Source of the DNA: Frisingicoccus sp009929615
GTDB taxonomy: Bacteria; Bacillota; Clostridia; Lachnospirales; Lachnospiraceae
NCBI GenBank assembly: GCA_028692275.1
Contig: JAQUXR010000001.1
Coordinates: 226,636 to 290,635 of the forward strand
Length of the DNA: 64,000 nucleotides
Direction: 5' to 3'
This document shows, in pieces, positions 9,901 through 19,071 of the stretch. Made by a program: the position numbers and the translations under genes. Positions within the stretch are counted from its first letter, which is position 1; every line of letters begins with the position of its first letter. Below the pieces are notes generated by a model. The model was given only the letters and a program-made list of their open reading frames with translations. It made no database searches and was not told where the DNA came from.

Positions 9901-10881
9901 TTATTCGCCCTCCTTCTGAATGTTCATTGCCTTTTTCATATTCCGTTTCTCAAGAAGTGAGGTACGGAGCTTCGAGTTATTAAATAACATCATTGCAATT
10001 AATACAATCGCATATAACAGCATACGATATTCGGATGCTCCACGAAGAACCTCCGGAAGGGCTGTTAAAATAACGGCTGCTACAATGGCACCTTTAATAT
10101 TACCCATACCACCGAGCACAACCATAACAAGAATCTCAATGGATTTATTATAATCAAAGTTTACCGGTTTAAGAATACCTACGTTATGGGCATAGAATAC
10201 GCCTGCAACGCCTGCAAAAAATCCGGAAATAACAAAAGCCATTGTTTTGAACTTGCTGACTTTAATACCAACTGCCTCTGCAGCAATATAATTATCACGT
10301 ACTGCACAAATAGCGCGTCCGTGACGAGAGTATACTAAGTTTGCAATAACAACAATCGTCAATAATACAATAATATATACAAACGTAAAATTCTTATAAT
10401 TACTGTAGGCACTAATACCGGTAAGACCTTTAGCGCCACCGGTAAATCCCAGAGAGTTAATAACGGATTTAATAATCTCACCAAATCCCAATGTTACAAT
10501 CGCCAGGTAATCACCTTTCAGACGAAGAACCGGAAGACCGATAATCAAACTGAACAGTGCAGCAATCACACCACCTACAACTAATGCAATAATAAGTTCC
10601 AGTATCGGTGGAAGTTCTAATGCATTGGTCGTCAGAGCGCCGGCATAAGCGCCGATAGACATAAATCCGGCATGCCCCAATGTCAGCTCACCAAGGAAGC
10701 CAACCAGCAGACACAAAGATACTGCCAAAATAACGTTGACACAACATGGAATAATAATAGACATCGCCTGACGTCCGAGAATTCCACCCTGGGTCAGAAT
10801 CATAACAACGGCATAGACAACAATTGCTGCGACAATATTAATAATAATTGTTTTATTTATCTTTTTATTCACAGCCGCCAC
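9901..10881 (-). CDS. livM: branched-chain amino acid ABC transporter permease LivM
   Basis: 326 residues with about ten hydrophobic segments. The GFLGELTLGHAGFMSIGAYAGAL motif region (split here as GELTLGHAGF and MSIGAYAGAL) and the GLTGISAYSN segment are typical LivM features. It forms the membrane channel with LivH, whose stop codon abuts its start. A C-terminal basic tail (KLRTSLLEKRNMKK) faces the cytoplasm. Confidence 0.95.
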   Translation of the reverse strand: MAAVNKKINKTIIINIVAAIVVYAVVMILTQGGILGRQAMSIIIPCCVNVILAVSLCLLVGFLGELTLGHAGFMSIGAYAGALTTNALELPPILELIIALVVGGVIAALFSLIIGLPVLRLKGDYLAIVTLGFGEIIKSVINSLGFTGGAKGLTGISAYSNYKNFTFVYIIVLLTIVVIANLVYSRHGRAICAVRDNYIAAEAVGIKVSKFKTMAFVISGFFAGVAGVFYAHNVGILKPVNFDYNKSIEILVMVVLGGMGNIKGAIVAAVILTALPEVLRGASEYRMLLYAIVLIAMMLFNNSKLRTSLLEKRNMKKAMNIQKEGE

Positions 10882-11772
10882 CTACACTTTCTCTGCTTTC
10901 ATCTTACCGAGCAAACCGGATGGCTTAACCAGTAAAACGATAACAAGTACACTGAATACAATGGCATCTGCAAGCTGGGTAGAAATGTAAGCTTTTGATA
11001 TACTTTCAATAATTCCCAGAACCAAACCGCCCAGCATGGCGCCCGGTATACTTCCAATACCACCCAGAACTGCTGCAACAAAGGCTTTAATTCCCGGCAG
11101 TGCTCCTAAAGTCGGAGACAGAGATTCGTACTGGCAGATAAACAGAATTCCTGCAACTGCCGCCAGTGCTGAACCAATGGCAAATGTCATAGAAATCGTT
11201 TTATTTACATTGATTCCCATTAACGCAGCTGCTCCCTTATCCTCGGATACAGCTCTCATCGCACTTCCTGCCCGGGTTTTATTAATAAACCAGGTCAGAA
11301 CTGCCATTGCTACAAACGTTACAATAAAGGTAACAATCGTAATTCCGGAAATATGAATACCTCCGATTTTGAAAGACGATACTTTAATGACCGAACCAAA
11401 AGGAATCGGTGTTGCTTTAAATATAAGCAATGCAATATTTTGCAAAAAGTAACTCACACCAATTGCAGTAATCAGTACCGCCAGTGACGGTGCACTACGC
11501 AGCGGTTTGTAAGCAATCCTCTCTACTGTAATTCCAAGGACTGCACACACAACGATGGTCAGTATAATGGATACAGGTACCGGAAGTCCCAGAAGTGCAG
11601 CAAATACATAAAGTGCATAAGCCCCTACCATGATAATATCACCATGAGCAAAATTGATCATCTTTGCAATACCATAAACCATGGTATATCCCAGGGCAAT
11701 CAGGGCGTAGATACTTCCTGTTCTCAGTCCGTTGATTAACTGTTCCACAATATTACTAATCAGACTCATCAC
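10882..11772 (-). CDS. livH: branched-chain amino acid ABC transporter permease LivH
   Basis: 296 residues, strongly hydrophobic. The GSIYALIALGYTMVYGI and INFAHGDIIMVGAY motifs near the N-terminus are diagnostic of LivH. It pairs with LivM in the membrane. It is separated from the upstream binding-protein gene livJ by about 200 bp holding a strong terminator hairpin, which should reduce the amount of permease made relative to the binding protein. Confidence 0.95.
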   Translation of the reverse strand: MMSLISNIVEQLINGLRTGSIYALIALGYTMVYGIAKMINFAHGDIIMVGAYALYVFAALLGLPVPVSIILTIVVCAVLGITVERIAYKPLRSAPSLAVLITAIGVSYFLQNIALLIFKATPIPFGSVIKVSSFKIGGIHISGITIVTFIVTFVAMAVLTWFINKTRAGSAMRAVSEDKGAAALMGINVNKTISMTFAIGSALAAVAGILFICQYESLSPTLGALPGIKAFVAAVLGGIGSIPGAMLGGLVLGIIESISKAYISTQLADAIVFSVLVIVLLVKPSGLLGKMKAEKV

Positions 11773-11891
11773 CCTCCACCTTTCTATTTCGTATTTTTAA
11801 TTATTTTAAAACTTAATTATATATTTTAATATAATCGCTTTCCGCTTGCAAGGATTAATCCGTAAAAAACCAATTTTTGTCAAAATAACAC

Positions 11892-11937
11892 CAAAAAAGC
11901 GACACCGAAGCCCCTTTATAGGGACGTCGGCGTCGCC
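11892..11937 (-). terminator. intergenic terminator between livJ and livH
   Basis: On the minus strand a GC-rich stem (GCGAC-CCGA-CCC against GGG-TCGG-GTCGC, a few mismatches) with a TATAAA loop is followed by six Ts. It lies about 40 bp after the livJ stop and before livH. Partial read-through here is the standard way to make abundant binding protein and little permease from one promoter; that it is partial rather than complete is inference, because I see no clear separate livH promoter. Confidence 0.8.
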
Positions 11938-11975
11938 TTTTTGGTTTATTCTATTTTTTATCCTATAAATTCGGA

Positions 11976-13172
11976 TTATTCATACAGAGTATAAGCACCA
12001 TCTTTAATCTGGATAAATTTGCTGCCTTTGTTTGGTTCACCGTCTGCAGTCCATGTGATTCCATCACCTGTTAAACCATCAACAGTGATTTCTGTCATAG
12101 CTGCAATGAGGTCAGCACTTTCAATCGTTCCGGCCTTTTCCATAGCTGCTGCAATTGCATAAACTGTATCGTAAGCATCTGCTGCGAACTGGTCTGGTGT
12201 TGCACTATAAGCTGCTTCGTAAGATTTTACGAATGCTGCAACATTTTCAGATGGGTCTGCTGCGAAGAATGGGCTTAAGAAAATAGCACCTTCTACAGTT
12301 GTTGTATCTGTAACTGTGCCAAGAACGCCATCCCAGCCATCACTGCCGAGGAATGGAAGTTCCATACCCATGTCTTTAGCCTGTTTTGTAATATAAGTAG
12401 CATCCTGATAGTAAGCAGGTACGAAGATAGCATCTGCATCTGTTCCTTTAATGGATGTTAACTGTGTATTGAAATCTACATCTCCACCTGTGAAAGCTTC
12501 ACTTGCAACGATTTCTCCGCCTTTAGAAGCAACCTCTTCTTCGAAAGCTTCACGTATACCCATGCTGTAATCGGAAGAGCTATCATAAAGAACTGCAATT
12601 TTCTTATATCCAAGAGTTTCAACAGCCATGTCTGCCATACTTACACCCTGAGATGGATCTGTAAAGCAGATACGGAAAGCGTTGTCATTCTTTGTACAAT
12701 CCATAGCAGAACCTGATGGTGTAATCTGTAAAATGCCATCTTCACTGGTAAGGTCTGTAATAGCGATACAAGCACCACTTGTTACACAACCGAGAATAGC
12801 CTGTGCACCTTTATCCATTACTGTGTTATAAGCCTGAATAGCTTTATCTTCTGCTGCTTCATCATCAGCAAACTCCATATCTAAAGAATATGTTTTGTCG
12901 CCAACTTTAACACCGCCGGCAGCATTGATTTCTTCAATAGCTATTTCAGCACCCTGTTTTACGGAAACACCGTAGGAAGCTGCATCACCTGTAAGAGGTC
13001 CAATACCTCCGATTAAAAATACATCATCCCCAGCTGCTGCTGTTGTTTCACCAGCTGCTGCTGTTTCTGCCTTTGTTTCAGCTTTTTTCTCTCCGCCGCC
13101 ACAAGCAGTAAGAGATGCAACAACTAAAGATGCAGCTAAAGTCAAACTAATTACTTTTGTCATTTTTTTCAT
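11976..13172 (-). CDS. livJ: branched-chain amino acid ABC transporter substrate-binding lipoprotein
   Basis: 398 residues. A lipoprotein signal ends in the lipobox LTAC with C24, followed by an Ala/Thr/Glu-rich linker and the periplasmic-binding-protein type I fold (IGGIGPLTGDAASYG near the mature start, then IGPLTG-typical features such as GCVTSGACIA and YDSSSDYSMG). It captures Leu/Ile/Val-like ligands outside the membrane and delivers them to LivHMGF. The start has an AGGAGG-type site 12 bases upstream. It is the promoter-proximal gene of the operon. Confidence 0.93.
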   Translation of the reverse strand: MKKMTKVISLTLAASLVVASLTACGGGEKKAETKAETAAAGETTAAAGDDVFLIGGIGPLTGDAASYGVSVKQGAEIAIEEINAAGGVKVGDKTYSLDMEFADDEAAEDKAIQAYNTVMDKGAQAILGCVTSGACIAITDLTSEDGILQITPSGSAMDCTKNDNAFRICFTDPSQGVSMADMAVETLGYKKIAVLYDSSSDYSMGIREAFEEEVASKGGEIVASEAFTGGDVDFNTQLTSIKGTDADAIFVPAYYQDATYITKQAKDMGMELPFLGSDGWDGVLGTVTDTTTVEGAIFLSPFFAADPSENVAAFVKSYEAAYSATPDQFAADAYDTVYAIAAAMEKAGTIESADLIAAMTEITVDGLTGDGITWTADGEPNKGSKFIQIKDGAYTLYE

Positions 13173-13204
13173 TTCCTTTTTCCTCCTTATTCGATTTACC
13201 GTTT

Positions 13205-13234
13205 ATTTTAATACTTTACTCCCTCTGTTGTCAA
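13205..13234 (-). promoter_or_regulatory. sigma-A-like promoter of livJ operon
   Basis: On the minus strand TTGACA (13234-13229) and TAAAAT (13210-13205) are 18 bp apart, about 35 bp ahead of the livJ start. This fits a housekeeping promoter. The opposite direction of the same intergenic region must also serve the amidohydrolase gene; a TATAAT lies at 13290-13295 on the plus strand but with no good -35. Confidence 0.7.
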
Positions 13235-13349
13235 TCTTTTCCGCATAAGATTGGGAAAAGATTGGCTTTTCTCCAAACCTTTTTAGGGGTATAATAAAGG
13301 TACTATAAATCCGTTTAACCCAGCACTTTATGAGAAAGGGGAATTTTTT

Positions 13350-14915
13350 ATGAAAGTTCTTACAAACGGCCATTTTATTTCCTGCGAAGATACGAATCAC
13401 TGTTTTTCCGTTATGGTCATTGACAAAGATAAAATTCTATTTACAGGTGACCGTATTCCCGAGTCCTATGCAGACTGTCCTTCGATTGACATGCACGGTT
13501 TTACTATTGTCCCTGCTTTTTCGGACACCCACATGCATTTTGAAAGCTATGCTCTTTTCAAAACCACTGTAGATGTGCGAAATGCCAAAGACTTTGAGGA
13601 TATGGGACAGATGCTTCGGGACTGGACAGATACCCATCCAAAGGCGGCTTTTTTACCTGCCTACGGCTGCAGTGCCCATACCGTTTCCGAAAAACGGCTT
13701 CCTGAGATGGCTGACCTGGATGCTATGACTGATATTCCCCTGCTCATTGTCAAATACGACGGCCATGCCGCTGTGGCAAATTCTGCCCTGATTGACCTTT
13801 TCCCGGATGAGGTTCTCTCCGACCCGGGATTTGATGCCGAAACTGGCTGGCTCTATCAAAACGCCTTCTATAAAGGTGTCAATTTTATTACCGGCAAAGT
13901 GTCTCCTATCACCTTACTTGAGGGTATGCACCAGGCTGCCCAGGACCTTGCCCAGATGGGTATTGGCTATATTCACACCGTTGAAGGTGTCGGCTATCAG
14001 AACGATATTGATATTGACACCATTAATATTATCCGTCGTGGACTTCCACAGAAATTCACCGTATTTTTTCAGACTATGGACGTTGATAAAGTTGTCAAAA
14101 GAAAGATGGGACACATCGGTGGATGTTTCTCCCTCGCTTTAGATGGCTGTTTTGGCTCCGAAGATGCTGCTCTTTCCAATGGCTATGCCAATAACCCAGA
14201 GAATAAAGGCTTTCTTGCCTATACGCAGGAAGAAGTCAACAGTTTTTGTATCCGGGCCAATCGTGCCGGTCTTCAGATTACGATGCATGCCATTGGCGAT
14301 GCTGCTGTCTCACAGGCTTTGAATGCCTATGAAGCCGCCTATAAGGATTTTCCACACGAAGATGCCCGGCATATTTTAATCCATGGTGATTTAATGAATG
14401 ATGCCGCCATCCACAAAGTAAAAGAATTAGGCATCACCATTGCTGTACAGCCGGCTTTTCTTGACTGGCCGCAGGAACCTGCTGATTATCTGGAATCCAT
14501 TCTCGGCTCACAGGCAAATGACATTCTTCCTCTTAGAGATATGGTTGATGGAGGCTTACTTATCACATCCGGAAGCGACGCTCCATGTACCCTGCCGAAT
14601 CCTATTGAAGGCATTCACATCTGCTGTAATCATCCAAATCCACAGCAGGCCCTGACCCCTTTGGAGGCATTAAAAACCTATACTCTCTGGCCGGCCAGAA
14701 GTGCTTTTGATGATGATTTATATGGCAGCTTAACACCTGGTAAAAAAGCCAACTTCCTCGTTCTGGATAAAGATATTCTATCTATTCCGAAAGATGAGAT
14801 TATAACAACGAAGATAAAAGGTGTCTTTCTGAATGGTCGTAGATTCCGCCCATCAGAGAAGTTCTCTCTGCCTGAGCTGGCCCGTAAGATTTTTATAAAC
14901 CGCAAGGAGGCTTAA
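13350..14915 (+). CDS. YtcJ-like metal-dependent amidohydrolase
   Basis: 521 residues. The metal-binding DTHMHF motif gives H61 and H63; later HAIGDAA, a conserved HG (LIHGDL) and GSDAPCTLPNP complete the amidohydrolase superfamily ligand set. The length and the LGSLTPGKKANFLVLD-like tail (DDLYGSLTPGKKANFLVLD) are typical of the YtcJ group, a set of exo-enzyme-like hydrolases of unsettled substrate. No signal peptide is seen. It has a good site (GAAAGGGG) before ATG and is followed after 4 bp by an HD-domain gene, so the two are co-transcribed. Confidence 0.88.
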   Translation: MKVLTNGHFISCEDTNHCFSVMVIDKDKILFTGDRIPESYADCPSIDMHGFTIVPAFSDTHMHFESYALFKTTVDVRNAKDFEDMGQMLRDWTDTHPKAAFLPAYGCSAHTVSEKRLPEMADLDAMTDIPLLIVKYDGHAAVANSALIDLFPDEVLSDPGFDAETGWLYQNAFYKGVNFITGKVSPITLLEGMHQAAQDLAQMGIGYIHTVEGVGYQNDIDIDTINIIRRGLPQKFTVFFQTMDVDKVVKRKMGHIGGCFSLALDGCFGSEDAALSNGYANNPENKGFLAYTQEEVNSFCIRANRAGLQITMHAIGDAAVSQALNAYEAAYKDFPHEDARHILIHGDLMNDAAIHKVKELGITIAVQPAFLDWPQEPADYLESILGSQANDILPLRDMVDGGLLITSGSDAPCTLPNPIEGIHICCNHPNPQQALTPLEALKTYTLWPARSAFDDDLYGSLTPGKKANFLVLDKDILSIPKDEIITTKIKGVFLNGRRFRPSEKFSLPELARKIFINRKEA

Positions 14916-14919
14916 AGCC

Positions 14920-15360
14920 ATGATTTACACGCCCATGACAAAAAAAGCCATGCGTATTGCTTATGATGCTCACCATGGTCAGGTTGACAAAACCGGTCTT
15001 CCTTATATATATCACCCGATACATCTGGCTGAGTCCATGACAGATGAAGACAGTACCATTGTTGCACTGCTTCATGACGTCATCGAAGATACTGCTCTGA
15101 CACTGGACGATTTATCCAGAGAAGGTTTTTGCGAGGACGTGTTAACCGCTTTAACGCTTTTAACACATAACCCGGCGGAGTCCTATATGGATTATGTATC
15201 CCGCCTGTCCACCAGCCCTCTGGCACTACGGGTTAAACTGGCAGATTTACGCCATAATTCAGATATAACCCGGCTGGACAACGTGGATTTAAAAGCTGAA
15301 AACCGGTTAAAGAAGTATGAAAAAGCCATGCAGCTTTTAGAGGCCGTCTCCGGCCGTTGA
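14920..15360 (+). CDS. HD domain phosphohydrolase (RelA/SpoT-type HD)
   Basis: 146 residues, essentially one HD domain. The metal motif HD is at H52-D53 (ALLHDVIEDT), with upstream H (YIYHPIHLAE) and a late D (VKLADLRHN) completing the ligand set seen in SpoT/MESH1-like (p)ppGpp hydrolases. There is no synthetase domain, so it may be a small alarmone hydrolase; this is inferred from fold similarity only. The promoter for the downstream hydrogenase-maturation operon overlaps its stop codon. Confidence 0.85.
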   Translation: MIYTPMTKKAMRIAYDAHHGQVDKTGLPYIYHPIHLAESMTDEDSTIVALLHDVIEDTALTLDDLSREGFCEDVLTALTLLTHNPAESYMDYVSRLSTSPLALRVKLADLRHNSDITRLDNVDLKAENRLKKYEKAMQLLEAVSGR

Positions 15361-15385
15361 CTTTTAATAGAAATTCACTTATGAT
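15357..15385 (+). promoter_or_regulatory. promoter of the TM1266-like/hydE/hydG operon
   Basis: TTGACT (15357-15362) and TATGAT (15380-15385) are separated by exactly 17 bp. Transcription should begin near 15392 and give a leader of about 137 nt before the first gene. Confidence 0.75.
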
Positions 15386-15391
15386 AAAATA

Positions 15392-15528
15392 ACATCAACC
15401 TGCTGAGTTCAAGGGTTCGTCCCGCGGACAAAGACAAGGATTATAGGATTTTTATATGTATACCCTTACCCTGTCCAGCTCTTTTTGGACAGGGTAATTT
15501 TTTATGTAATAGGTAAAAGGAGGTTTTT
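15392..15528 (+). promoter_or_regulatory. structured leader, candidate riboswitch or attenuator
   Basis: The leader contains a compact fold closed by AAGGGT (15411-15416) and ACCCTT (15462-15467), with an inner GTCC/GGAC hairpin and a conserved-looking AAGGATTATAGGAT stretch. It is directly followed by a strong intrinsic terminator. The base at 15467 is shared by the closing stem and the terminator stem, and AGGGT could also pair with the terminator's ACCCT, so the two folds may compete. I do not recognise it as a known riboswitch class. An aptamer plus expression platform is an inference from this geometry. Confidence 0.5.
15467..15503 (+). terminator. leader terminator upstream of the TM1266-like gene
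   Basis: A perfect 10-bp stem TACCCTGTCC (15467-15476) / GGACAGGGTA (15487-15496) with a 10-nt loop is followed by a run of Ts. It lies inside the leader, about 26 bp ahead of the first start codon, so it must be bypassed for the operon to be expressed. Confidence 0.85.
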
Positions 15529-15774
15529 ATGGATACACGAATTGCCGTCATTGGCATTATTATTGAAAATCCACAGGCTGTTGAAAAACTCAATGCTATT
15601 CTTCATGAATACTCCGAGTATATTCTTGGAAGAATGGGAATCCCACATCAGAAACGAAATCTTTCAATTATCAGCATTGTCATTGACGCACCTCAAAATG
15701 TCGTCAGTGCCCTTTCCGGTAAATTGGGAATGCTTCCGGATGTCAGCACGAAAACCGTCTATTCAAAAGTATAG
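15529..15774 (+). CDS. TM1266-family iron-only hydrogenase system regulator
   Basis: 81 residues with an ACT/NikR-C-like pattern: an N-terminal beta strand RIAVIGIIIE, a helix, and a final ISIVIDAP...VSALSGKLG...VSTKTVYSK. This matches the small putative regulator coded beside HydE/HydF/HydG in many clostridia. It may sense a metal or metabolite, but its ligand is not established. A very good ribosome site (AAAGGAGG) precedes the ATG, 13 bp before hydE. Confidence 0.85.
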   Translation: MDTRIAVIGIIIENPQAVEKLNAILHEYSEYILGRMGIPHQKRNLSIISIVIDAPQNVVSALSGKLGMLPDVSTKTVYSKV

Positions 15775-15786
15775 AAAGAGGCCCAT

Positions 15787-16842
15787 ATGTTATTAAAAAA
15801 TTTAATTAGTCAATTAAAGTTTAACCACACATTGAGCCAAGATGAGTTTGTCACCCTATTGGATGGCCTTAGTAAAGATAAGGATGCTTCTGAATTTTTA
15901 AAAGACGAAGCCCGTCGAACTGCTCAAAGACACTTTGGACAGGATATTTATATCCGGGGGCTTATTGAATTTACCAATTATTGTCGAAATGACTGCTATT
16001 ACTGCGGTATCCGGCGGAGCAATGACAAAGCTTCCCGCTACCACCTGACCAAAGAGGATATTTTAGAATGCTGCCGCACCGGATACCAGCTGGGATTTCG
16101 GACCTTTGTTCTACAGGGCGGCGAAGACCTGTCTTATAGTGATGAGGATATGTGTGAAATCATTTCTTCTATACGGCAAGGCTGGCCAGACTGTGCTATT
16201 ACGCTCTCTGTTGGTGAAAGAGAACGGGACACTTATCAAAAGTGGTTCGATGCCGGGGCCAATCGGTTTTTGTTACGTCACGAAACCGCCGAACGGACCC
16301 ACTATGACAAGCTCCATCCCCCGGGACTAACGGCGGAACACCGACAGAACTGCCTCCGGGTACTGAAATCTATTGGATATCAGACGGGTACTGGCTTTAT
16401 GGTCGGTTCACCTTTTCAAACCACTGAAAATCTGGCGTCGGATTTAATATTTATCCACGAACTCCAGCCGGAAATGGTTGGTATCGGCCCCTTTATTCCC
16501 CATCAGGATACACCTTTCAAAGATTATTCGGCCGGAAGCCTGGAACTAACACTGCATCTGATAAGTATTCTTCGGCTGATGCTTCCAAATGGGCTGCTTC
16601 CAGCTACCACCGCTTTGGGAACAATTCATCCCCAGGGTCGGGAAATGGGAATTCTTGCAGGTGCCAATGTGGTTATGCCTAATCTGTCCCCTGTAGATGT
16701 CCGAAAAAAATATTTATTATATGACAACAAAATATGCACTGGTGAAGAATCCGCAGAATGTCGAGACTGCCTGAATAAACGGCTTGAATCCATTGGCTAC
16801 AGGATTGTTACTGCCCGCGGTGATTATGCACCAAAGAAATAA
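15787..16842 (+). CDS. hydE: [FeFe]-hydrogenase H-cluster radical SAM maturase HydE
   Basis: 351 residues. The radical SAM motif CxxxCxxC is at C66, C70 and C73 (NYCRNDCYYCG). The GFRTFVLQGGED and HETAERTHYDKLHP segments are characteristic of HydE. The enzyme helps build the diiron subcluster of [FeFe]-hydrogenase, acting on a product made by HydG. It is transcribed with hydG, 13 bp downstream. HydF and the hydrogenase itself are not in this window. Confidence 0.93.
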   Translation: MLLKNLISQLKFNHTLSQDEFVTLLDGLSKDKDASEFLKDEARRTAQRHFGQDIYIRGLIEFTNYCRNDCYYCGIRRSNDKASRYHLTKEDILECCRTGYQLGFRTFVLQGGEDLSYSDEDMCEIISSIRQGWPDCAITLSVGERERDTYQKWFDAGANRFLLRHETAERTHYDKLHPPGLTAEHRQNCLRVLKSIGYQTGTGFMVGSPFQTTENLASDLIFIHELQPEMVGIGPFIPHQDTPFKDYSAGSLELTLHLISILRLMLPNGLLPATTALGTIHPQGREMGILAGANVVMPNLSPVDVRKKYLLYDNKICTGEESAECRDCLNKRLESIGYRIVTARGDYAPKK

Positions 16843-16855
16843 AAGGAGAAAAAAT

Positions 16856-18274
16856 ATGTATGATATGAAGTCTTTAAAGGCTGAAGAATTTATTAATGAC
16901 GAAGAAATCCTGGATTGTTTAAACTATGCCCGGGAAAACAAAAACAACCGTGAACTTATTGAGGCTATATTAAAAAAAGCTGAATCCATGAAAGGAATCA
17001 GTCATAGAGAAGCCGCTGTTCTTTTAGAATGCGATATGCCAGACGTAACAGAACAGGTATTCCATCTTGCAAAGAAAATAAAAAATCGTTTCTACGGCAA
17101 TCGAATCGTTATGTTTGCTCCGCTTTACCTGTCAAATTACTGTATTAACGGCTGTACCTACTGCCCTTACCATGCAAAGAACAAACATATCGCACGTAAG
17201 AAACTGACACAGGAAGAAATCAAACAGGAAGTTATTGCGCTTCAGGATATGGGCCACAAACGACTGGCTCTGGAAGCCGGTGAAGACCCTGTAAATAATC
17301 CTATTGAATATATTCTGGAATGTATTCACACTATTTACGGCATTAAGCATAAAAATGGTGCTATTCGCCGTGTTAATGTCAACATCGCGGCGACAACCGT
17401 GGAAAACTACCGTAAATTAAAAGATGCAGGTATTGGAACTTATATTCTCTTCCAGGAAACCTACAACAAAAAAAGCTATGAAGAACTCCATCCAACCGGG
17501 CCAAAGCATGATTATGCTTATCATACCGAGGCTATGGACCGTGCTATGGAGGGCGGTATCGACGATGTAGGCCTTGGTGTCCTCTTTGGCCTGAATATGT
17601 ACCGTTATGATTTTGTCGGCCTTCTCATGCACGCTGAACATCTTGAAGCAGCACAGGGTGTTGGACCGCATACGATCAGTGTGCCTAGAATCTGTCCTGC
17701 CGATGATATCGATGTCAACACTTTCTCCAATGCCATCCCTGATGACATTTTTGAAAAAATCGTTGCTTTAATCCGAATCACCGTTCCATACACAGGCATG
17801 ATCATCTCCACCCGAGAATCAAAACGGGTTCGTGAAAAAGTTCTTCAGCTCGGTGTTTCCCAGATTAGTGGCGGCTCCCGTACAAGCGTCGGCGGCTATG
17901 TTGAACCGGAACCGGAATCTGAAAATTCTTCCCAGTTCGATGTCACTGACCAGCGAAGCCTGGACGAAGTCATTAACTGGCTTTTAGAAATGGGCTTTAT
18001 TCCAAGTTTCTGCACCGCCTGTTATCGAGAGGGCCGTACCGGTGACCGTTTCATGTCACTGCTTAAATCCGGGCAGATTTCAAACTGCTGCCAGCCAAAT
18101 GCCTTGATGACGCTTAAAGAATATCTGATGGATTACGCTTCTGAGGAAACCAAAAAGAACGGCGAAAAACTCATCGAGAAAGAAATCGATAACGTCACTA
18201 ACGAAAAGGTTCGTAACCTGACAAAGGAACATTTAAAAGATATCTCCGAAGGAAAACGTGACTTCCGTTTCTAA
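16856..18274 (+). CDS. hydG: [FeFe]-hydrogenase H-cluster radical SAM maturase HydG
   Basis: 472 residues from the ATG at 16856, chosen because AAAGGAG lies 7 bases upstream; a longer frame start at 16784 would overlap hydE. Radical SAM cysteines are C96, C100 and C103 (NYCINGCTYCPYH). The C-terminus holds the auxiliary-cluster signature CTACYREGRTGDRF followed by NCC. HydG splits tyrosine to supply CO and cyanide for the hydrogenase active site. Last gene of the operon, followed by a terminator shared with yaaA. Confidence 0.94.
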   Translation: MYDMKSLKAEEFINDEEILDCLNYARENKNNRELIEAILKKAESMKGISHREAAVLLECDMPDVTEQVFHLAKKIKNRFYGNRIVMFAPLYLSNYCINGCTYCPYHAKNKHIARKKLTQEEIKQEVIALQDMGHKRLALEAGEDPVNNPIEYILECIHTIYGIKHKNGAIRRVNVNIAATTVENYRKLKDAGIGTYILFQETYNKKSYEELHPTGPKHDYAYHTEAMDRAMEGGIDDVGLGVLFGLNMYRYDFVGLLMHAEHLEAAQGVGPHTISVPRICPADDIDVNTFSNAIPDDIFEKIVALIRITVPYTGMIISTRESKRVREKVLQLGVSQISGGSRTSVGGYVEPEPESENSSQFDVTDQRSLDEVINWLLEMGFIPSFCTACYREGRTGDRFMSLLKSGQISNCCQPNALMTLKEYLMDYASEETKKNGEKLIEKEIDNVTNEKVRNLTKEHLKDISEGKRDFRF

Positions 18275-18276
18275 AG

Positions 18277-18317
18277 CAAAAAAGAAGAACTGCTCAAAAA
18301 CAGTTCTTCTTTTTTGC
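18277..18317. terminator. bidirectional terminator between hydG and yaaA
   Basis: GCAAAAAAGAAGAACTG and CAGTTCTTCTTTTTTGC form a perfect 17-bp inverted repeat with an 8-nt loop. Poly-A on the left arm and poly-T on the right arm make it work for both converging genes. Confidence 0.9.
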
Positions 18318-18330
18318 ATTTTATTCCCCG

Positions 18331-19071
18331 CTATTTTAAAAATATGTACTGTCCTTCATCGGATATTTCCGACGCAAATCGGTAACCAAGTCTGTCAAAC
18401 TTCTGCATCTCCTCCGGTGCTTCTGCCTGCCGTTCTGCCATAAAACGAACCATTTCGCCCCGGGCCATCTTCGCCAGAGTTCCTTTTTCTATGACTTTAT
18501 CCCCATTATACTCACCAAAAACACAGGTAATCCACCGTACTTCCGGTGTAAGATACATCGAAATACACTTGCTGTACTCCTTTGATGCCAGATTAATAAT
18601 CACCTTTGATTCTTCAAAAAGTCTCTCGGCTAGACGTTTTCCCCAAAACTCATAAAGATTTTTACTGCCATTCACTTCTGCCTTTGCCTGCATCTCAAGC
18701 CGATAGGGTACAACCCCGTCCAGGGGTTTCAGCAGTCCGTAAAACCCGGATAGTATCCGCAGATGCTCCTGAAGATATGCCAGTGCACTATCCTCCATAA
18801 TCGACGGTGCCATATACTGATATTGAATTCCTTCATAGGCCATCAGGGCGGGGGTCAGATTCTGGCGTAAATTCATCTTCTGAAATCGTTCAAAATTCTG
18901 CTCTGCTATCTTATCATTACACTTCCAGAGAGCTTTTGCTTCTCCATAGGAAAGAGCGGATATGTACCGGCACAAAATATCCGCATCTTCAACAAACTCC
19001 GGATACCCCTCATAATTAAGGATATCCGGAGTCATATTCATCTTTTTTGCCGGCGATATAATAAACCGCAT
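18331..19071 (-). CDS. yaaA: peroxide stress protein YaaA (DUF328)
   Basis: 246 residues. The opening FIISPAKKMN and the internal ILSGFYGLLKPLD are signatures of YaaA. In E. coli the family binds DNA and lowers free iron during H2O2 stress. Length and start are standard. Its ATG overlaps the last base of the upstream hydrolase stop, so the two genes are coupled. Confidence 0.93.
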   Translation of the reverse strand: MRFIISPAKKMNMTPDILNYEGYPEFVEDADILCRYISALSYGEAKALWKCNDKIAEQNFERFQKMNLRQNLTPALMAYEGIQYQYMAPSIMEDSALAYLQEHLRILSGFYGLLKPLDGVVPYRLEMQAKAEVNGSKNLYEFWGKRLAERLFEESKVIINLASKEYSKCISMYLTPEVRWITCVFGEYNGDKVIEKGTLAKMARGEMVRFMAERQAEAPEEMQKFDRLGYRFASEISDEGQYIFLK

